A stretch of DNA of 8,636 nucleotides. Source: Chloroflexota bacterium (lineage in GTDB: Bacteria > Chloroflexota > Limnocylindria > Limnocylindrales > CSP1-4). The first letter of the stretch is position 1. Each line of letters begins with the position of its first letter. The notes beneath the pieces were generated by a model. The model was not told the origin of the DNA. It made no database searches and saw only the letters and a program-made list of their open reading frames with translations. The DNA lies in NCBI GenBank assembly GCA_021777365.1, contig JAJYDP010000176.1, positions 1-8,636 of the forward strand, written 5' to 3'. Shown here piece by piece: positions 1 through 5,664 of the stretch. The position numbers and the translations under genes were made by a program.

Positions 1-597
1 CCGCACGGTCACCCTGGGCGGGTCACGACCCACGGCGGCCCGGAGGCCGGCGTCCCGCGGTACCGGCATCACGCCCGGACCGCCGCCGACGTCCCGCCGC
101 CTGGGCGCGCCGTCGGCCCCGCCAGCGGGTTGCTGCCCCTCGGACGCCCGGTCCTCGACCGCGGCGACCCCGTCTCGCGCTCCGGCCACGACGGCGGCGA
201 TCGAGTCCACCAGCCCCAGCCCCCGCCGGAGGTGGAGCCCGGGAGCCCAGCGAATCTCGACGTAGCGCGTGCCGTCCCCGGCCACGTCCTCGACAAGTTC
301 CGCGGTGACCCTGCGCAGTGCCTCGGCGTCCTGCGTGAGCGAGACCGGCAGGTCGAAGGCGCGCAACAGTTCGGCCTGGTCGTGCAGGCGAGCCGGGCCC
401 ACCATCCGGGCGCGCATCGCCGGCACGTCCATGCCCTCGTCGAGTCCTCGTTCGCGGGCCAGCTCGAAAGCGGTGGCGGGTCGGAGTGAGCCGTCGAGGT
501 GGAGGTGCAGCTCGGCCTTCGGCATGCGGCGAAGCAACGCGTCGAGCTCGTCGTGCACCGTGACGCGGGGAGGATCTCCGACCGGGCCGGGTTCCAT
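1..597 (-). CDS. add: Adenosine deaminase, N-terminal part (cut by left window edge)
   Basis: Adenosine deaminase hydrolyses adenosine (or deoxyadenosine) to inosine and ammonia in the cytoplasm for purine salvage. Translating the minus strand from the ATG at 597 gives 199 residues with no stop before the window edge. Residues 25-40 read MPKAELHLHLDGSLRP, the family's N-terminal motif; H31 and H33 are the HxH zinc ligands. Residues 110-121 (TRYVEIRWAPGL) match the conserved strand of the TIM barrel. The remaining metal and catalytic residues lie beyond the edge. Residues about 149-194 form a Gly/Pro/Arg/Ala-rich stretch where family members usually have only a short link before the next strand (RVTVR at 195-199 seems to resume it); this may be an insertion or a sequence error. 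The ATG at 525 (M25) is an alternative start, but the 597 start has a -10-like hexamer 8 bases upstream. The gene is divergent from the next one. Adenine deaminase or another family member cannot be excluded. Confidence 0.88.
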   Translation of the reverse strand, partial: MEPGPVGDPPRVTVHDELDALLRRMPKAELHLHLDGSLRPATAFELARERGLDEGMDVPAMRARMVGPARLHDQAELLRAFDLPVSLTQDAEALRRVTAELVEDVAGDGTRYVEIRWAPGLHLRRGLGLVDSIAAVVAGARDGVAAVEDRASEGQQPAGGADGAPRRRDVGGGPGVMPVPRDAGLRAAVGRDPPRVTVR

Positions 598-605
598 GCG
601 ATGCG

Positions 606-611
606 ATGGTA
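606..611 (-). promoter_or_regulatory. -10-like TACCAT for leaderless adenosine deaminase mRNA
   Basis: Read on the minus strand, TACCAT is followed by 8 bases and then the ATG at 597. This spacing would put the transcription start at or next to the start codon. No Shine-Dalgarno sequence is visible before this ATG, which fits a leaderless transcript. No convincing -35 hexamer is seen. The assignment is inference from position and consensus TANNNT. Confidence 0.5.
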
Positions 612-638
612 GCGCCAGCCGGAAGGCGGCCGTGCCAC

Positions 639-734
639 ATGCGCGGCGGCGCCCGGCCCCAGCTGGGCGAATGCGCGGCGGCGCCCGGCCCCAGCTGGGC
701 GAATGCGCGGCGGCGCCCGGCCCCAGCTGGACGA
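639..734. repeat. Three tandem copies of a 32-bp repeat in a divergent promoter region
   Basis: Units lie at 639-670, 671-702 and 703-734. The first two are identical and the third differs by one base (G to A near its end). Each unit begins ATGCGCGGCGGCGCCC and contains the palindrome CCCAGCTGGG (reduced to CCAGCTGG in the third copy). The array fills most of the 164-bp gap between the divergently transcribed adenosine deaminase gene and the membrane protein gene. Because 32 is not a multiple of three, the units read in all three frames and are not a coding repeat. They could be tandem binding sites for a regulator of both genes or a simple slippage-prone repeat. A degenerate fourth copy overlaps the neighbouring start codon (762-787). 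Confidence 0.95.
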
Positions 735-748
735 GCGGCCCGCCGCGA

Positions 749-754
749 TAGACT
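749..754 (+). promoter_or_regulatory. -10-like TAGACT for leaderless mRNA of the membrane protein gene
   Basis: TAGACT is followed by exactly 7 bases and then the ATG at 762. There is no Shine-Dalgarno sequence between the two. The arrangement matches a leaderless promoter, with transcription starting on or beside the A of the start codon. The upstream repeat array would lie just behind RNA polymerase, where a regulator could act. Confidence 0.55.
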
Positions 755-761
755 CCCGTGC

Positions 762-1715
762 ATGCGCGGACGATGGCGCCAGCTGGCCTCGGCGCTGCTG
801 CGTGGCCTCGCCTGGCTCGTCGCAGCGGCGATCATCGCGCTCGGCGGCGCGGGACTGGCGGTCAGCGCCGATCACCTCCCCGGCGACGCGACACGCCCCG
901 AACGCACGTGGGTCCAGGACACCGCCTTCCAGGCGCGCATCCGGGCCCTGGGGCCGCAGTACGACGCGCTCTCGGCGGACGTCGGACAACTCGGTGACAC
1001 GGCCCGCAACGCCCTCGTCGACCTGGTCGCCAGGCGCCAGGACCTGCTGTCCGCCGACCTCACCGCCGGGGACGGGTTGGTCTCGTCGGTCGACGCACAG
1101 GTGGCGCGGCTGAACGCCGACCTCGACGCGGTCCAGTCATCGGTCGGGCCCGACCTGCTCGGCGACCGGTCCCGGGCCATGCTGTCGGCCGCCCGGGCGG
1201 CGCTGCGGACCACGCAACCCCTGCCCGGCGACTGGCGCACGCTGGCCGACGAGTCGCTGCCGGCGATCCAGCTCGCGGGCGTCCTCCAGCGCCACGACGA
1301 CCTGGTGTTCGCGGCCACCCAGCAGGCGCACGCGAGCCGGTACCCAGCCGCGCTCGCGACCCTGGGCAAGGCATCGACCGCGCTGGACGCGGCACGCACG
1401 ACACGCGATGCGCTGGAGAACCGCGCCGACGTCTCGACGCTGACCACCTACATCGACCGAATGAGCGCCTACGACCACGCCCTGATCGCGCTCTACACCA
1501 ACCTGCAGAAGACGGGCGGCCGGCTGACCGCGTCGGGAAAGCAGCTCGTCGCGCGGGTGGCCGCCGCCCAGAAGCTGCTGCCCCCGGACACGCGGGCGAT
1601 CGTCGTCATCATGGGCGACATCGCGGAAGCGGGGCTGAACCAGGCGGCGATCGCGATCGAGCAGGCCCGGGGCGATCTCGGGAACGCGGTCGCGGCGCTA
1701 CACTTGGCCAGCTGA
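762..1715 (+). CDS. Membrane-anchored, helix-rich protein of unknown function
   Basis: The protein has 317 residues and I do not recognise a family. Residues 1-13 are basic (MRGRWRQLASALL) and residues about 14-35 are hydrophobic (RGLAWLVAAAIIALGGAGLAVS), so it is probably anchored by one N-terminal membrane segment or an uncleaved signal, with the rest outside the cytoplasm. The remainder is rich in Ala, Leu, Asp and Arg with heptad-like spacing, has no cysteine, and is predicted by eye to be almost entirely alpha-helical with coiled-coil potential (for example residues about 65-130 and 200-260). There is no enzymatic motif. The ATG at 762 was chosen over in-frame upstream starts because the signal segment begins there and TAGACT lies 7 bases before it. 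The upstream ATG at 639 is inside the repeat array. The gene is divergent from adenosine deaminase and ends 89 bases before pepA. Confidence 0.8.
   Translation: MRGRWRQLASALLRGLAWLVAAAIIALGGAGLAVSADHLPGDATRPERTWVQDTAFQARIRALGPQYDALSADVGQLGDTARNALVDLVARRQDLLSADLTAGDGLVSSVDAQVARLNADLDAVQSSVGPDLLGDRSRAMLSAARAALRTTQPLPGDWRTLADESLPAIQLAGVLQRHDDLVFAATQQAHASRYPAALATLGKASTALDAARTTRDALENRADVSTLTTYIDRMSAYDHALIALYTNLQKTGGRLTASGKQLVARVAAAQKLLPPDTRAIVVIMGDIAEAGLNQAAIAIEQARGDLGNAVAALHLAS
1697..1709 (+). promoter_or_regulatory. Candidate internal promoter motif (TACACT) ahead of pepA
   Basis: GCTACACTTGGCC overlaps the last codons of the unknown membrane protein gene. TACACT (1699-1704) fits a -10 hexamer and would start transcription near 1711, giving a leader of about 94 bases before pepA. 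Twelve of its thirteen bases recur at 7608-7620 ahead of the nicotinamidase gene, in a different reading frame, so the match is not due to shared protein sequence. No clear -35 element is seen. Confidence 0.35.
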
Positions 1716-1752
1716 CGCGCGTCTGCCCGACCGTCAGTTCCGCCTGCGGCGT

Positions 1753-1779
1753 GGCGCGGCTCGTCCCGGCCGCCGCGCC
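1753..1779 (+). terminator. GC-rich hairpin between the membrane protein gene and pepA
   Basis: GGCGCGGC at 1753-1760 pairs perfectly with GCCGCGCC at 1772-1779 across an 11-base loop. It is followed by TGTTCT, a weak T-rich stretch. It could end the upstream transcript, or, if pepA is transcribed from the TACACT upstream, it would be a leader hairpin 10 bases before the pepA Shine-Dalgarno. The short T tract keeps confidence low. Confidence 0.35.
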
Positions 1780-1789
1780 TGTTCTACAC

Positions 1790-1795
1790 GAGGAG
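1790..1795 (+). promoter_or_regulatory. Shine-Dalgarno GAGGAG of pepA
   Basis: GAGGAG is followed by 9 bases and then the ATG at 1805. It is the clearest ribosome binding site in the window and decides the pepA start against the in-frame GTG at 1751, which would add 18 residues with no family similarity. Confidence 0.8.
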
Positions 1796-1804
1796 CTCGT
1801 TCGT

Positions 1805-3328
1805 ATGCAGATCCGGGTCGTCTCCGACCAGCCGTGGTCCGTAAGCGCCGACGTCCTGGCGATCCCCATCCTGGCCGACGATCCCGGCGAGCCCGACTCG
1901 TCCACGCTGGGCGAGATCGACCGCCGCCTGGAGGGCGCGATCGCCGACTACCGGCGCTTCGGCGAGGTGGCGGGGGAGCCCTTCCGTCGCGTGTTGCTGC
2001 GCGGTCATGAACTGGGGGCCCCCTGGGTGCTCGCCGTTGGGGCCGGCACCGTGGAGGCCTTTGGCGCGCTGGCCGCATACCGGGTCGCGGCCTCCATCGA
2101 GCGCAGGCTGGCCGGCCACGCCGTTTCCCGCCTGGCGATCTGGCTGCCCGCATCGTTGCGCGACCGGTCCGGACTGCCGGCCGGCGACCTGGCCATGCTG
2201 GTGGCCCGGGGCGTCGTGGAGGGCGCGTACGATCCCGCGACGCTCTACCGGTCCGGCTACGACGAGGCTCCGCCGAAGCTCGACGAGCTGGTCCTGGTGG
2301 CGCCGGGGGCGGACGTGGCGGCGCTCCAGGCGGCCGCGGAGCGGGGTGCCACGATCGGCGAGGGGGCCCGCATCGCGCGCGACCTCGCGAACCGGGCGTC
2401 GAACGATGTCAGCCCGGAAGTCCTGGCCGACGCGGCGACGGACCTGGCTCGCGCGAACGGGCTCTCGGTCGAGGTGATCGGCCCGGACCGGGCGATCGAG
2501 ATGGGCATGGGGCTGTTCATGGCCGTCGGGCGGGGCAGCGACAATCCGCCGCGGCTGATCGTGCTGCGCAACGGGACGGATGGGGCCCGCGACGCGCAGG
2601 GCCGGCTGCTCGCGCTGGTCGGCAAGGGGGTCACGTTCGACTCCGGGGGCATCTCGATCAAGCCGGCCGACCGGATGGAAGAGATGAAGATGGACAAGAC
2701 GGGCGCGTGCACGGTGATCGCCGCGATCGTGACGGCGAAGCGGCTGGCGCCCGACCTGCCCCTGCTGGCCCTCGCTCCGGCTGTCGAGAACATGCCGGGC
2801 CCGCACTCCACGCGCCCCGGCGATATCGTCAAGGCGCTCAACGGCAAGACCGTCGAGGTGCAGAACACGGACGCCGAGGGCCGACTCATCCTCGGGGACG
2901 CGCTGACCTACGCGGAGCGGCTCGGCGCGACCCACCTGGTCGACGTGGCGACGCTCACCGGCGCCGTCGAGCGCGCGTTCGGCAAGCAGATCACCGGCGC
3001 GTTCGGCACGCCGCAGGCCTGGTTCGACGCGGTGGTCGCCGCCGGGGCGCGGCAGGGCGAGCGCTACTGGCAGATCCCGCTCGTCGACGACTACGTCCGG
3101 GACATGGAGAGCTGGTACGCGGATTTCCAGAACTCCGGTCCGGCCGACGGCTCGCTCGTCAAGAGCGGCCTGTTCCTGCGGGAGTTCGTGACTCGCCCGT
3201 GGGTCCACCTGGACATCGGCGGCACCGGCTACCTTCGCCGGGGCGTACCGTGGGCGCCACGCGGCGCGTCCGGCGTGACCCACGCGACCCTCGTGCAGCT
3301 CGCCCTGGACGGCGCCACCGGCGCGTAG
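1805..3328 (+). CDS. pepA: Leucyl aminopeptidase (M17 family)
   Basis: This cytoplasmic two-metal enzyme removes N-terminal residues, preferably leucine, from peptides; members form hexamers and some also bind DNA. The 507-residue length is normal for the family. The N-terminal third (about 1-170) is the variable domain. The catalytic C-terminal domain has GKGVTFDSGGISIKPADRM with K274, D279 and K286, then KMDKTGA with D297, and the family signature NTDAEGRLILGDAL with D356, E358 and R360. These seven residues match the metal-binding and catalytic set of E. coli PepA (K270, D275, K282, D293, D352, E354, R356) at a constant offset of four, so the enzyme should be active. The ATG at 1805 follows a good Shine-Dalgarno. 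The gene is probably its own transcription unit or follows the upstream gene; a hairpin lies after its stop. Confidence 0.97.
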   Translation: MQIRVVSDQPWSVSADVLAIPILADDPGEPDSSTLGEIDRRLEGAIADYRRFGEVAGEPFRRVLLRGHELGAPWVLAVGAGTVEAFGALAAYRVAASIERRLAGHAVSRLAIWLPASLRDRSGLPAGDLAMLVARGVVEGAYDPATLYRSGYDEAPPKLDELVLVAPGADVAALQAAAERGATIGEGARIARDLANRASNDVSPEVLADAATDLARANGLSVEVIGPDRAIEMGMGLFMAVGRGSDNPPRLIVLRNGTDGARDAQGRLLALVGKGVTFDSGGISIKPADRMEEMKMDKTGACTVIAAIVTAKRLAPDLPLLALAPAVENMPGPHSTRPGDIVKALNGKTVEVQNTDAEGRLILGDALTYAERLGATHLVDVATLTGAVERAFGKQITGAFGTPQAWFDAVVAAGARQGERYWQIPLVDDYVRDMESWYADFQNSGPADGSLVKSGLFLREFVTRPWVHLDIGGTGYLRRGVPWAPRGASGVTHATLVQLALDGATGA

Positions 3329-3348
3329 TGCGCGCAGCTGGCACGCCG

Positions 3349-3384
3349 CCGGGTGGCCGGGACCTGCGGCGGCCGGCCACCGGG
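3349..3384 (+). terminator. Inverted repeat after pepA, possible terminator
   Basis: CCGGGTGGCCGG (3349-3360) pairs with CCGGCCACCGGG (3373-3384), with one mismatch, around a 12-base loop; the inner nine pairs are perfect. It starts 20 bases after the pepA stop. No T tract follows, so it is at best a factor-assisted terminator or an mRNA 3' end stabiliser. Confidence 0.4.
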
Positions 3385-3424
3385 ACCACCGGCAGGGTTG
3401 CCCTCGCGCACCAGTCCGGGCACC

Positions 3425-4090
3425 ATGCGGCGCGTGGACGGCATCAGCACCTGGGGACCGGCCGCGATCCTCGGCATCGGGGGCGGCATCTACGGCTTTC
3501 TCGCCGATCGCCTGGCGGCGCGCTGGCCCGAGCACGAGGACGCGCGGCACAGGCAGGTCGACTGGAGGACCGCGCTCGTGGCGGTCCTGGCGGCTGGCGC
3601 GTTCTTCGCGCTGCCCGGCCGGTTCGGCTCTCCCCGGGATCTCCTCCTGGGCGCTGCGTTCTTCGCCGCGCTGCTCGTCCTGCTCGCCACCGACCTCGAT
3701 CAGCGGCTGCTGCCCGACGAGATCACCCTGCCGCTGATCCCCGCCGCGCTGGTGGTGCTGCTGGCAGGATGGAACCCGGTCCTCGCCGGCAAGGAGCTGG
3801 GAATGGCGAGCGGGCTGGCCGCGGCGATCCTCGCCCCGCTGTTCCTCGGCGTCACCGGGAGGCTCTTCAGGGGGGCGCTCGGGATGGGCGATCTCAAGCT
3901 CGCGGTGGGCCTGGGCCTCGCCTGCGGCATCTCGCAGCTGATCGCGGGATTCATCGTCGCGTCGCTGGCCGCCGGCGTCGTGCTCGTGGCGCTCCTGGCC
4001 ACGCGGCGCCTCGGGCTCCGCAGTGCGATCCCCTTCGGGCCGATCCTGATCCTGGCCGCGTTCCTCGCGGTCCTGCGGCCCATCCCATGA
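3425..4090 (+). CDS. Type IV prepilin peptidase (A24 family), compact form
   Basis: This polytopic inner-membrane aspartic protease cleaves the leader of type IV pilin-like proteins. The 221-residue sequence is dominated by hydrophobic segments. The two catalytic aspartate motifs are present: TDLDQRLLPDEITLP with D90 and D92, and GMGDLKL with D156. The C-terminal IPFGPILILAAFL also matches the family. Near the N-terminus, GFLADRLAARWP (about residues 17-28) corresponds to the GSFLNVVIYRLP region of PilD, but the cytoplasmic CxxC...CxxC zinc domain of larger PilD proteins is absent, so N-methylation of the mature pilin is unlikely. The ATG at 3425 is chosen because homology begins soon after it; no Shine-Dalgarno or TANNNT is visible, so the start is less certain than others. 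A GTG at 3353 would add 24 low-complexity residues. No pilin or pilus assembly gene lies in the window. Confidence 0.92.
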   Translation: MRRVDGISTWGPAAILGIGGGIYGFLADRLAARWPEHEDARHRQVDWRTALVAVLAAGAFFALPGRFGSPRDLLLGAAFFAALLVLLATDLDQRLLPDEITLPLIPAALVVLLAGWNPVLAGKELGMASGLAAAILAPLFLGVTGRLFRGALGMGDLKLAVGLGLACGISQLIAGFIVASLAAGVVLVALLATRRLGLRSAIPFGPILILAAFLAVLRPIP

Positions 4091-4122
4091 TGGCCAGCGG
4101 CCCCCGGGCCAGGCGCCGCGCG

Positions 4123-4152
4123 TTGCGCCAACGTCATGGCTGCGGCTATGAT
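4123..4152 (+). promoter_or_regulatory. Candidate sigma-70-like promoter for the M23 peptidase gene
   Basis: TTGCGC (4123-4128) and TATGAT (4147-4152) are separated by 18 bases. TATGAT differs from the consensus -10 by one base, which is conspicuous in DNA this GC-rich. Transcription would start near 4159, giving a leader of about 118 bases before the ATG at 4278. It is the only place in the window where both a -35-like and a -10-like element can be proposed. Confidence 0.5.
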
Positions 4153-4229
4153 GCGCGGAGCCGGAGTCGTTCCAGCGAGTCGTGCCCTCTCGCCTGAGCG
4201 ACGCACCACCGGCGGGCAGGGACAGCACT

Positions 4230-4247
4230 GGCGCCACCAGCGGCGCC
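4230..4247 (+). other. Hairpin in the M23 peptidase mRNA leader
   Basis: GGCGCC (4230-4235) and GGCGCC (4242-4247) form a 6-bp stem with a 6-base loop, about 30 bases before the start codon. It could influence translation of the long leader. I do not recognise a riboswitch class, and in DNA of this composition a 6-bp stem is weak evidence. Confidence 0.3.
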
Positions 4248-4277
4248 GCACGGAGTCGAAGCCTGCACGATGATGCG

Positions 4278-5606
4278 ATGGGTCGAATAGGACACGCGAG
4301 ACACGGGTGGCGCACACTGCTTGCGGCGCTGCTCCTGGTTCCTCTTCTCTTCGGCTCCCTCGGCGGCGCGCCCACGGCCCGGGCAGATCCCCTGTCGGAT
4401 GCGATGCGGGCGCAGAAGGCGCTCGAGGCGAAGATCGCCGCCCAGCGACAGCAGATCCAGGCCCTGCAGGCGAGCGAGGCGAACCTGCAGGGGGTGCTGG
4501 CGGCCACGGCCACCCAGCTCAAGGGGATCAACGTCCAGCAGTCCAAGCTGCAGGCGAACGTGGATGCCGCGCAGACGGCGCTCGCCGACGTCCGTGCGAA
4601 GTACACGGCGATGGTCACGCAGGTCGCCGATCTCGACGCCGCGCTCTCGGCGCTGGACAGCAAGATCGTGGCCGGTCAGCAGCAGCTCGCCGACGAACGA
4701 GCTACCCTCGCCAGCCACATCGCCGACGCCTACATGGTTCAGCAGACGTCGCTGCTGGAGCAGCTGCTCACCGCGAAGTCGCTGGCGGACGTGCTCGCCG
4801 ACGTCGGGTACTACCTGCGCATCGGCAACCAGGACGCGCAGCTCGCCGCGCAGATCCAGCAGAACCAGCAGTCGCTCGGGGCGCTGCAGCAGGCCACGCA
4901 GGTGACGCGGACGCAGAGCCAGCAGGTGCGCCTGGCGACCTACCAGGCCAAGCAGGAGATGACCGGCCAGCGCAACGCGCTGCTCGCCGCGCAGAAGCAG
5001 CTGAACGCCCTGGAGGCGAAGACCCGGGCGGTGCAGGCGGCACAGCTCGCTTTCTTCACCAGGCTCAAGCTGACCAGGGCCCAGGCCGCGGCGCGGCTGG
5101 CCTCCGAGCAGAAGTCCCTGAACGAGCTGGCGGACCTGATCGCCCGGCTGGTCGCGGAGCAGCAGAACATCCCGTCGCAGTACAACGGGTCGCTGATCTG
5201 GCCGATGCCCGGGGTGGTCAGCCAGGAGTTTGGCTGCACGGGGTTCATCGCGGAGCCGCCGCTCGGCAACTGCGCCCACTTCCACACGGGAATCGACATC
5301 GTCGCCCCGGAGTACACGCCGATTCGGGCCTCCGGTGACGGCACCGTCGTGTTCGTCGGACCCAACCCGTACGACCCGCCCAACCTCCGGGCGTGGATCG
5401 TGATCATCGCCCACTCGCAGAGCCTGCTCACCTGGTACGCGCACATCGACAACTACGCGCACCCGCCCGCCGTCTACAAGGGCGAGGTCGTGCAGCAGGG
5501 GCAGGTCATCGCCTACGAGGGAGACACCGGCAACAGCACCGGCCCGCATCTCCACTGGGCGGTGGAACTGAACGGCACGTTCGTCAACCCCAGGTTGTTC
5601 CTGTGA
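4278..5606 (+). CDS. Secreted coiled-coil M23 peptidoglycan endopeptidase
   Basis: The 442-residue protein is exported and likely cuts peptide cross-links in the cell wall. Residues 1-36 form a Sec signal peptide: basic start, hydrophobic core [15 protein letters not shown], and a cleavage site after ARA (residue 36). Residues about 40-310 are Gln/Ala/Leu-rich and strongly coiled-coil, with a PcsB/EnvC-like helical break around [21 protein letters not shown]. The C-terminal M23 (lysostaphin-type) domain covers about 325-442. Its zinc and catalytic residues are present: HFHTGID with H336 and D340, and GPHLHW with H424 and H426, so it should be enzymatically active rather than an EnvC-type activator. 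The ATG at 4278 is preferred over an in-frame GTG at 4182 because the signal peptide then begins correctly. No good Shine-Dalgarno is visible. The substrate bond is not determinable here. Confidence 0.93.
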   Translation: MGRIGHARHGWRTLLAALLLVPLLFGSLGGAPTARADPLSDAMRAQKALEAKIAAQRQQIQALQASEANLQGVLAATATQLKGINVQQSKLQANVDAAQTALADVRAKYTAMVTQVADLDAALSALDSKIVAGQQQLADERATLASHIADAYMVQQTSLLEQLLTAKSLADVLADVGYYLRIGNQDAQLAAQIQQNQQSLGALQQATQVTRTQSQQVRLATYQAKQEMTGQRNALLAAQKQLNALEAKTRAVQAAQLAFFTRLKLTRAQAAARLASEQKSLNELADLIARLVAEQQNIPSQYNGSLIWPMPGVVSQEFGCTGFIAEPPLGNCAHFHTGIDIVAPEYTPIRASGDGTVVFVGPNPYDPPNLRAWIVIIAHSQSLLTWYAHIDNYAHPPAVYKGEVVQQGQVIAYEGDTGNSTGPHLHWAVELNGTFVNPRLFL

Positions 5607-5613
5607 TCCACTG

Positions 5614-5649
5614 CCCGCCGGACCGATCGGTCGGAGTCCCGCGGGCGGG
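5614..5649 (+). terminator. Nested inverted repeats after the M23 gene
   Basis: CCCGCC (5614-5619) pairs with GGCGGG (5644-5649), enclosing the perfect 12-bp palindrome GACCGATCGGTC (5621-5632). It lies in the 58-bp gap between the M23 stop and the glgC start, immediately upstream of the proposed glgC -10. It could be a terminator for the M23 transcript (no T tract) or an operator for glgC; the two are not separable by reading alone. Confidence 0.4.
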
Positions 5650-5651
5650 TG

Positions 5652-5657
5652 TAGGAT
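5652..5657 (+). promoter_or_regulatory. -10-like TAGGAT for leaderless glgC mRNA
   Basis: TAGGAT is followed by exactly 7 bases and then the GTG at 5665. There is no Shine-Dalgarno sequence in between. The geometry is the same as at 749-754. A palindrome lies directly upstream, at a position where a bound regulator would cover the -35 region. Confidence 0.5.
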
Positions 5658-5664
5658 CGCGGGC

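Noticed and set aside
639..734. CRISPR array or replication iterons.
   Set aside because: The units are directly adjacent with no unique spacers, so not CRISPR. There is no AT-rich region, DnaA box pattern or replication gene, so an origin is not supported.
606..761. In-frame extension of the membrane protein to upstream starts at 606 or 639.
   Set aside because: It would translate the repeat array and place about 40-50 low-complexity residues before a signal or anchor segment that begins naturally at 762, where a -10-like hexamer is correctly spaced.
4091..4111. Short inverted repeats after the prepilin peptidase stop (TGGCC/GGCCA and GGCCC/GGGCC) as a terminator.
   Set aside because: The stems are 5 bp, one has a loop of only two bases, and there is no T tract.
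4087..4197. A 36-residue Arg/Ser-rich open frame whose ATG overlaps the prepilin peptidase stop (ATGA).
   Set aside because: It has no Shine-Dalgarno, low-complexity composition and overlaps the best promoter candidate of the window (4123-4152). The ATGA overlap is suggestive of coupling but not enough to call a gene.
4160..4277. c-di-AMP (ydaO-type) riboswitch ahead of the cell wall hydrolase.
   Set aside because: Length is compatible, but I could not fit the conserved helices and GA-rich junction sequences; only one 6-bp stem is evident.
1784..4663. A very long open frame on the minus strand, opposite pepA, the prepilin peptidase and the M23 gene.
   Set aside because: Its protein is Arg/Gly/Asp-rich without domain signatures and mirrors strongly supported genes; long antisense frames are expected at this GC content.
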